NCBI GenBank assembly: GCA_014380155.1
Contig: JACMKJ010000461.1
Span: 1-21,326, forward strand
DNA: 21,326 bases
Direction of reading: 5' to 3'
Source of the DNA: Rhizobacter sp.
GTDB lineage: Bacteria > Pseudomonadota > Gammaproteobacteria > Burkholderiales > Burkholderiaceae_C
In this document: positions 16,177 to 21,326 of the stretch, one piece after another
Layout: each line of letters begins with the position of its first letter
Numbering within the stretch: the first letter of the stretch is position 1
Notes under the pieces: generated by a model
Database searches by the model: none
What the model was told of the DNA's origin: nothing
What the model saw: the letters and a program-made list of their open reading frames with translations, nothing else
Translations under genes and position numbers: made by a program

Positions 16177-16189
16177 CACGTTCGGCCTC

Positions 16190-17530
16190 TCAGAGGTGAA
16201 GGCGCTCCACGCCGAGGCCTTCGACATCGATGCTGGCCGCGCGGCCGCCAATGGCGTCGGCAAGAACGCGCCCCGAGCCGCAAGCCAGCGCCCAGCCGTT
16301 GGCGCCGTGGCCGAGGTTGAGCCACACACCCGCGATGCCGCTGGCACCCAGCACCGGCGGGCCATCGGGCAGCGTGGGCCGCGCTCCCTTCCAGACCTGG
16401 GCCTGGCTCATGTGGGCTGCACCCGGAAACCAGTCGTTCAACACCTTGTACAGCGTGTTGAGCGACGCTTCGTTGTTGCGCTGCAGGGTGCCGCCCAGCT
16501 CGGCACTGCCCGACACACGCAGCCGTGTGCCGAAGCGGCTGACCGCCACCTTGTAGCGCTCGTCCAACACGGCGGCACGCGGGCCGACATCGGGGTGAAT
16601 ATGCAGGTTGCGCAACGGTGCTGTGACGGAGTAGCCGTACACCGGCGCAAGGGGCAGCTTGATGCCATGCGGGCGCAGCAAGTCGGCGGCACCCAGCGCC
16701 GCGCACACCACCACGGCGTCGAAGCTTTCGGTCTCAGGCTCGAAGGGCAGCACGTCAGTGGGCGGGCCCTCCAGCTTCACGGCGTCGGGGTTCAACCAGG
16801 TCGACTCTTCCATTGGCGCGTAGACCTTGGTCACGCGTGGGGTCTTGCCGGGCTCGATGGATTGCACCGTAGTGTTGAAGCGAAACGTGGCACCCAGTCG
16901 CTCGGCTTGCTCGCGCAGGAGCAGGGCGAACTGGCGGCAGTTGCCCACCTCGTCTTGGGCCAGGTGGATGCCCGCGTGCAACTCGGCCTCGGGGTTGAGG
17001 CCAGGCTCGACACGCCGGCAGTGTTCGGCATCGAGCAACTGGAAGCGCACGCCGGCGTCGGTCAGCATGGCCAGGCTGGCCTGGGCCTTCGAAGCGTCTT
17101 GGGCCGAACGCAGCAGCACGAGGTAGCCGTCGGCGCGCTCGTAGTCGAGCTGCAGCGTTTTGGTGAGGTGGTTCAACCGCTCCTTGCTGTAGCGTGCCAG
17201 CCGCTGCAGACGCGCACGGTTGCTGCGATAGCTGTGCGGGCTGGATGCTCGCCAGCTGCGCCACACCCAGCGCAGCCCGCTGGTGCCCAGGCTCGGGCTC
17301 ACGCGAAGCCCGGCGTGCTTGCGAAACAACTGGCTCATCACCTGCCAGGGCAAGCCGGGGGTTGCCCAGGGCGCCACATGGCCGGGGGCCACCACACCGG
17401 CATTGGCGAAGCTGGCTTCGGCGGCCACGCTGCCACGCCGCTCGAACACGGTCACCTCGTGGCCGTCGGCGGCGAGTTCATAGGCAGAGGTCACGCCGAC
17501 GATGCCGGCGCCGATCACGGCAACCCGCAT
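16190..17530 (-). CDS. dadA: D-amino-acid dehydrogenase-like FAD oxidoreductase (DadA family)
   Basis: 446 aa flavoprotein resembling the D-amino-acid dehydrogenase small subunit, which oxidises D-amino acids to 2-oxo acids and ammonia and passes electrons to the respiratory chain. The N-terminus RVAVIGAGIVG is the FAD-binding Rossmann motif (GxGxxG at 7-12). ANAGVVAPGHVAPWATPG (42-59) and the C-terminal WKGARPTLPDG and WLNLGHGANGWALACGSG are strongly DadA-like. Residues about 229-268 form an insertion of some 25 residues relative to E. coli DadA. The ATG overlaps the amidase stop (TGATG) and has GGGG about 7 nt upstream. No alanine racemase gene is adjacent, so alanine catabolism is not implied; the substrate is unknown and the symbol denotes the family. 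Confidence 0.85.
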   Translation of the reverse strand: MRVAVIGAGIVGVTSAYELAADGHEVTVFERRGSVAAEASFANAGVVAPGHVAPWATPGLPWQVMSQLFRKHAGLRVSPSLGTSGLRWVWRSWRASSPHSYRSNRARLQRLARYSKERLNHLTKTLQLDYERADGYLVLLRSAQDASKAQASLAMLTDAGVRFQLLDAEHCRRVEPGLNPEAELHAGIHLAQDEVGNCRQFALLLREQAERLGATFRFNTTVQSIEPGKTPRVTKVYAPMEESTWLNPDAVKLEGPPTDVLPFEPETESFDAVVVCAALGAADLLRPHGIKLPLAPVYGYSVTAPLRNLHIHPDVGPRAAVLDERYKVAVSRFGTRLRVSGSAELGGTLQRNNEASLNTLYKVLNDWFPGAAHMSQAQVWKGARPTLPDGPPVLGASGIAGVWLNLGHGANGWALACGSGRVLADAIGGRAASIDVEGLGVERLHL

Positions 17531-18879
17531 CAGTGAGCCCCTTCGGTGAGCGCAGTTTCGATGGCGAGAGAGACATCGAGCACGGTGTCGTCTTGCATCG
17601 CATGGCCCCAAACCATCAGGCCCACCGGCATCTCGCCAGGTTGGTGGCACGGCAGCGACAGCGCGCAGCCGTCGAGCATGTTGACGACAGAAGGGTTGCG
17701 AAGCAGCAAGGCATTGGCGGCGAAGAAGGCCTCGTCGGTCGCCAAGCTGGCGATGGTGGGTGCGACGATGGGCACGCTGGGGCTGAGCAGCGCGTCGAAG
17801 CGCCGCAGCGTTGTCGTCATGCGGGTGATCCAGTCGATGCGAGCGTGTTGCAGGGTGATGTAGTCGGCGGCGCTCATGGTTTCGCCGCGGCGAATGCGCT
17901 GCGCGACACGGGGATCGTAGTCGGCTTGCCGCTGGGTGATCAACGAGCGGTGCCACGCCCAGCTTTCGGCGGCAGAGAAGCCGCCGGTGGCGTTGATCGA
18001 CACCAGCTCGTCGAGCTCGGGCAGCGGGATGTCGTCGACGTGGGCGCCCGCGCGGCGCAGAGTGCTCAAGGCGCGTTGAAAGGCGGTGGCCACACCCGCG
18101 TCCATGCCTTCAAGCAAACGTGCAGGGACACCCAGTCGAAGCATGCTCAGGGGGCGCTTCACGAGCAACACCTGCCTTGCCGCCAGGACTTCGTGCAACA
18201 ACACCGCGTCGCGCACCGAGCGTGTGATGGCGCAGGCGGTGTCGAGCGTTGTCGACAAGGGGATCGCGCCCTCAGTGGGCGTGAGCCGCGCCGTGTTCTT
18301 GAAGCCGACCAGGCCTTGCAAGGCGGCGGGAATGCGTATCGAGCCGCCGGTGTCGGAGCCCAGCGCAGCCCAGGCGGCGCCGCTGGCGACAGACACCGCG
18401 CCTCCCGAGGTAGATCCCCCGGGAATGCGCGGCTGCGGGTCGAGCGCAAGCGTGGCGGCATTGGGTGGCGTGCCATGGTGCGGGTTGATGCCGACACCTG
18501 AAAACGCGAACTCAGTCATGTTGGTGTGGCCACTCAGCGCGGCGCCGGCGGCGCGCAGGCGAGCCACGGCCGGGCAGTCGCTCGCAGCGGGTGGCGCGTC
18601 AATCAGCACACGCGACGCGGCGGTAGTGGGTTGGCCTTGAACATCGAACAAGGCTTTAACACTGACGGCCAGCCCCGCGAGGCGCGGCAAAGGCGCACTG
18701 GCCGCCAATGCAGCGTCGACAGCCCGGGCCGTGGCCCGTGCCGGGGTGTCAAAACGACGGATGTAGGTGTGCTGGTTGGCGGTGGCGTCTGCGCTGACCA
18801 GGCTCTGCGCCAAGGCGTCAGACGCATGCAACCCGCCCTGGAGGATGGCGTCTCGGGCGGCAGTCAGGTCATTCGTCAT
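17530..18879 (-). CDS. Amidase signature family hydrolase
   Basis: 449 aa amidase with the Ser-cisSer-Lys triad. The Lys is in AVSVKALFD (Lys75). The cis-Ser is in PGGSTSGGAV (Ser156), and the nucleophile is in GSDTGGSIRIPA (Ser180), 24 residues on as in characterised members. No signal peptide is seen, so it should be cytoplasmic. The family covers GatA, indole-acetamide, nicotinamide, fatty-acid and D-amino-acid amidases. It is not GatA by context (no gatB/gatC), and the substrate cannot be read. It is the first gene of the operon, its TGA overlapping the dadA-like ATG. ATG 18879 lacks a good Shine-Dalgarno, and its 5' end lies about 20 bp from the divergent rpsB -10 box. Confidence 0.9.
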   Translation of the reverse strand: MTNDLTAARDAILQGGLHASDALAQSLVSADATANQHTYIRRFDTPARATARAVDAALAASAPLPRLAGLAVSVKALFDVQGQPTTAASRVLIDAPPAASDCPAVARLRAAGAALSGHTNMTEFAFSGVGINPHHGTPPNAATLALDPQPRIPGGSTSGGAVSVASGAAWAALGSDTGGSIRIPAALQGLVGFKNTARLTPTEGAIPLSTTLDTACAITRSVRDAVLLHEVLAARQVLLVKRPLSMLRLGVPARLLEGMDAGVATAFQRALSTLRRAGAHVDDIPLPELDELVSINATGGFSAAESWAWHRSLITQRQADYDPRVAQRIRRGETMSAADYITLQHARIDWITRMTTTLRRFDALLSPSVPIVAPTIASLATDEAFFAANALLLRNPSVVNMLDGCALSLPCHQPGEMPVGLMVWGHAMQDDTVLDVSLAIETALTEGAH

Positions 18880-18896
18880 GAGAGGGTGAGAAGGCC

Positions 18897-18905
18897 TGCT
18901 ATACT
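18897..18905 (+). promoter_or_regulatory. Extended -10 promoter for rpsB
   Basis: TGCTATACT contains the extended -10 TGn followed by TATACT, one mismatch from TATAAT. No convincing -35 is seen (TCATGA/CATGAG at about 18876-18882 would lie inside the start of the amidase gene), as is common for extended -10 promoters. It would give a leader of about 135-140 nt before the rpsB ATG. Confidence 0.65.
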
Positions 18906-18911
18906 CCGCGG

Positions 18912-19049
18912 GTTTACCTGAATGCAGCTCATGTCGAGCTGGCGTGGGTCAACAAAATCGCGAATCCGGCTGTTTAAAGGTGTTGCGTCTGTTCTCTTGC
19001 AGGGCGTCGCAATTCAGGCTGGATTCTAGAACCAACCTTTGGAGTTCTT
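18912..19049 (+). promoter_or_regulatory. Long 5' leader of rpsB, probable S2-responsive region
   Basis: About 138 nt without a gene between the predicted transcript start and the rpsB ATG. It contains a clean hairpin, CAGCTC-ATGTC-GAGCTG (18925-18941), and a small CCAA/TTGG hairpin (19033-19042) that touches the GGAG ribosome binding site at 19041-19044. In gammaproteobacteria the rpsB leader is where ribosomal protein S2 represses its own operon. The same role here is inferred from position and length, not from a recognised motif. Confidence 0.4.
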
Positions 19050-19796
19050 ATGTCAGTCACCATGCGTGAAATGCTGGAAGCCGGCGTCCATTTCGGGCAC
19101 CAAACCCGCTTCTGGAACCCGAAGATGGCTCCGTACATCTACGGCCATCGGAACAAGATCCACATCATCAACCTCGAGAAGACGCAGCCGCTCTTCAACG
19201 ACGCGATGAAGTTCATCCGCCAGCTTGCTTCCAAGCGCGGCACCATCCTCATGATCGGCACCAAGCGCCAGGCTCGCGAGGTGATCGCCCTCGAAGCGCA
19301 ACGCGCCGGCATGCCCTACGTCGATCAGCGCTGGCTCGGCGGCATGATGACCAACTTCAAGACGGTCAAGGGTTCGCTGAAGAAGCTGAAGGACATGCAG
19401 GCTCAGATCGAAGCCGGCACCGAAATCCGCATCAAGAAAGAAGCGCTGTTGTTCCAGCGTGATCTGGCCAAGCTGGAAAAAGACATCGGCGGCATCCAGA
19501 ACATGACGGCCCTGCCCGATGCGATGTTCGTCATCGATGTGGGCTACCACAAGATTGCCGTGGCCGAAGCCAAGAAGCTGGGCATCCCCGTGATCGGCGT
19601 GGTGGACTCCAACCACTCTCCCGAAGGCATCGACTACGTGATCCCCGGTAACGACGACTCGTCCAAGGCTGTGGCGCTGTACGCCCGTGCCGTGGCCGAC
19701 GCCGTGCTGGAAGGGCGCGCCAACGCCACCACCGATGTGGTCCAGGCCGTCTCGGCCGAAGGCGACGAGTTCGTGGAAGTCAGCGAAAACGCGTGA
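19050..19796 (+). CDS. rpsB: 30S ribosomal protein S2
   Basis: 248 aa small-subunit ribosomal protein, late-assembling at the head-body junction next to S1. The N-terminus MSVTMREMLEAGVHFGHQTR and the following NPKMAPYIYGHRNKIHIINL are the conserved S2 signature. A second conserved region, GIPVIGVVDSNHSPEGIDYVIPGNDDS, closes the Rossmann-like core. Length is typical (E. coli 241). GGAG stands 5 nt before the ATG. It begins the rpsB-tsf-pyrH cluster, conserved across bacteria, and is preceded by its own promoter and leader. Confidence 0.99.
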   Translation: MSVTMREMLEAGVHFGHQTRFWNPKMAPYIYGHRNKIHIINLEKTQPLFNDAMKFIRQLASKRGTILMIGTKRQAREVIALEAQRAGMPYVDQRWLGGMMTNFKTVKGSLKKLKDMQAQIEAGTEIRIKKEALLFQRDLAKLEKDIGGIQNMTALPDAMFVIDVGYHKIAVAEAKKLGIPVIGVVDSNHSPEGIDYVIPGNDDSSKAVALYARAVADAVLEGRANATTDVVQAVSAEGDEFVEVSENA

Positions 19797-19831
19797 GTCA
19801 GCGGCCCCGCTTCACCTACGCGGTGAGCATC

Positions 19832-19859
19832 AAAAGGGGCTGCTTCAGCCCCTTTTTTT
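19832..19859 (+). terminator. Intrinsic terminator / attenuator between rpsB and tsf
   Basis: AAAAGGGGCTG-CTT-CAGCCCCTTTT forms a perfect stem of at least 9 bp with a 3 nt loop, running straight into a seven-T tract (19853-19859). It lies 35 nt after the rpsB stop and about 60 nt before tsf. Partial readthrough would set the S2 to EF-Ts ratio, as known for the E. coli operon. Confidence 0.9.
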
Positions 19860-19917
19860 CAACATGAATTTTGTAGCCAGCCCGCGCTGGCTGCCTTGAG
19901 CCCACAGGAGATTTGAG

Positions 19918-20814
19918 ATGGCTGCAATTACCGCAAGCATGGTCGCCGAGCTTCGCGCCAAGACCGACGCCCCCATGATGGAGTGCAAGAAGGCCTTGAC
20001 CGAAGCCGAAGGTGACTTCGACAAGGCTGAAGAACTGTTGCGCGTCAAGCTCGGCAGCAAAGCCGGCAAGGCCGCTTCGCGCGTGACCGCCGAAGGCGTG
20101 GTCGCTGCGTCGGTGTCTGGCACCGTTGGTGCCCTAATCGAAGTCAATTGCGAAACCGACTTCGTCTCCAAGAACGACGACTTCCTGGCCTTCACCAACG
20201 GCGTGGCCGAACTGGTTGCCAAGAGCAACCCGGCCGACGTGGCGGCGCTGTCGGCTCTGCCGCTGTCACAAGCCGGCTTCGGCCCCACTGTGGAAGACGT
20301 GCGCAAGGGCCTGATCGGCAAGATTGGCGAAAACATGTCGATCCGCCGCTTCAAGCGTTATGCCGACGGCGGCAAGCTGGCCAGCTACCTGCACGGCACG
20401 CGCATCGGCGTGATCGTTGAATACAACGGTGATGAAGTCGCCGCCAAAGATGTGGCCATGCACGTGGCCGCCATGAAGCCGGTGTCGCTGGCTTCGTCGG
20501 ACGTGCCCGCCGCGCTGATCGAAAAAGAGCGCTCGGTGGCGGCACTCAAGGCTGCCGAATCGGGCAAACCGGCTGAGATCGTCGCCAAGATGGTCGAAGG
20601 CTCGGTCACCAAATACCTAAAGGAGGTCAGCCTCTTCAACCAGGTGTTTGTAAAGGCCGCTGATGGCAAGCAAACCGTCGAGCAGCACCTGAAGGCGGTC
20701 AAGACCGACGTCAAGGCGTTCACACTTTACGTGGTAGGCGAGGGTATCGAGAAGAAGGTCGACGACTTCGCGGCCGAAGTGGCTGCGCAAGTGGCTGCCG
20801 CCAAGGGCAGTTGA
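19918..20814 (+). CDS. tsf: Translation elongation factor Ts
   Basis: 298 aa nucleotide-exchange factor that regenerates EF-Tu-GTP. The UBA-like N-terminus carries LRAKTDAPMMECKKALTEAE (EF-Ts signature 1, with TDAPMMECKKAL) and signature 2, EVNCETDFVSKNDDF, follows near residue 76. The C-terminal part VTKYLKEVSLFNQVFVK is also family-typical. AGGAG lies 7 nt before the ATG. The gene is separated from rpsB by a strong terminator-like hairpin, so its expression depends on readthrough or an unseen promoter. An AAAGGAGGT sequence sits inside the coding region at 20619-20627. Downstream, 20815-20910 holds no gene and no terminator I can support. Confidence 0.98.
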   Translation: MAAITASMVAELRAKTDAPMMECKKALTEAEGDFDKAEELLRVKLGSKAGKAASRVTAEGVVAASVSGTVGALIEVNCETDFVSKNDDFLAFTNGVAELVAKSNPADVAALSALPLSQAGFGPTVEDVRKGLIGKIGENMSIRRFKRYADGGKLASYLHGTRIGVIVEYNGDEVAAKDVAMHVAAMKPVSLASSDVPAALIEKERSVAALKAAESGKPAEIVAKMVEGSVTKYLKEVSLFNQVFVKAADGKQTVEQHLKAVKTDVKAFTLYVVGEGIEKKVDDFAAEVAAQVAAAKGS

Positions 20815-20910
20815 TTCTCTCGGTCTGCGAGCGAGAACGGGGCGGTGTCGCCTCGCTTCGCGGATAGACTTCAACGCCACTGTCGAAAGCCATCTCTGGA
20901 GGAACTCCGC

Positions 20911-21326
20911 ATGCCGGCGTACAAGCGCATCCTGCTCAAGCTGTCGGGCGAAGCCCTGATGGGCGACGATGCCTATGGCATCAACCGCGCCACCATCGTT
21001 CGCATGGTGCGCGAGATTCAAGAAGTCACTCAGCTGGGTTGTGAAGTGGCGGTGGTCATCGGCGGCGGCAACATCTTCCGCGGTGTGGCTGGCGGCGCGG
21101 TGGGCATGGATCGCGCCACGGCCGACTACATGGGCATGCTGGCCACCGTGATGAACTCGCTGGCGCTTGCCGACACCATGCGACAAGAAGGCATGACGGC
21201 GCGTGTGATGTCGGCCATTGCCATCGAGCAGGTGGTCGAGCCCTACGTGCGCCCCAAGGCCTTGCAGTACCTCGAAGAGGGCAAGGTCGTGGTGTTTGCG
21301 GCCGGCACCGGCAACCCCTTCTTCAC
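20911..21326 (+). CDS. pyrH: Uridylate (UMP) kinase, 5' part only
   Basis: The first 138 codons of bacterial UMP kinase, the hexameric amino-acid-kinase-fold enzyme that phosphorylates UMP to UDP. The frame is open to the window end, so the 3' part (roughly 100 residues in a typical member) is missing. The N-terminal KRILLKLSGEALMG is the phosphate-binding start. VVIGGGNIFRG is the glycine-rich loop and FAAGTGNPFF the UMP-binding loop just before the truncation. A perfect GGAGGA stands 7 nt before ATG 20911. It follows tsf by 96 bp in the conserved rpsB-tsf-pyrH order; frr would be expected next. Confidence 0.98.
   Translation, partial: MPAYKRILLKLSGEALMGDDAYGINRATIVRMVREIQEVTQLGCEVAVVIGGGNIFRGVAGGAVGMDRATADYMGMLATVMNSLALADTMRQEGMTARVMSAIAIEQVVEPYVRPKALQYLEEGKVVVFAAGTGNPFF

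Noticed and set aside
15953..17536. 527-codon + strand ORF opposite the dadA-like gene
   Set aside because: Antisense shadow; the minus-strand frame carries all DadA motifs.
20815..20910. GC-rich partial inverted repeats between tsf and pyrH
   Set aside because: The GCGAG/CTCGC arms are short with a large loop and no T-run; no promoter or terminator can be supported.

Overview
The window is a high-GC, gene-dense chromosomal segment of housekeeping genes. Gene content and order (ispG-hisS-yfgM-bamB-der-hfq-hflX-hflK-hflC-yjeT-hisZ-purA, and rpsB-tsf-pyrH) point to a betaproteobacterium of the order Burkholderiales, probably near the Rubrivivax/Leptothrix/Methylibium group. The order-level placement rests on recognised synteny and protein motifs; the genus is a guess. 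No phage, insertion sequence, CRISPR array or clear horizontally acquired island was seen.

Layout. Positions 1-9066 (+ strand) form a compact series: the 3' end of ispG (isoprenoid precursor synthesis), hisS, the membrane-anchored TPR protein yfgM, the outer-membrane assembly lipoprotein bamB, the double GTPase der, the RNA chaperone hfq (GTG start), the GTPase hflX (TTG start), the membrane protease modulators hflK and hflC, and a small DUF2065 membrane protein. A TACAAT box near 9095 probably starts a second unit, hisZ-purA-phosphoribosyltransferase (9128-12198), serving histidine and purine metabolism. A tRNA-Leu(CAG) gene follows on the minus strand with its own promoter and terminator, and diverges from rnr (RNase R, + strand).

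Positions 14695-18879 hold the only accessory-looking block: a minus-strand operon, amidase -> DadA-like FAD amino-acid dehydrogenase -> NAD(P)HX repair enzyme. The genes overlap or lie very close (TGATG junction, then a 13 bp gap). It ends tail-to-tail with rnr with no intervening base, and its first gene starts beside the rpsB promoter. From 18900 the + strand carries rpsB, an intrinsic terminator/attenuator, tsf, and the 5' part of pyrH, which runs off the window.

No gene-free stretch exceeds 300 bases. The longest, 12199-12477, holds the tRNA, its terminator and its promoter. I did not find a convincing undescribed system. The points most worth a second look are the amidase/DadA/Nnr operon, the tRNA-Leu/rnr divergent region with an RNase R that lacks the N-terminal helix-turn-helix, the N-terminal extension of HflK, and a perfect internal anti-Shine-Dalgarno match in tsf.
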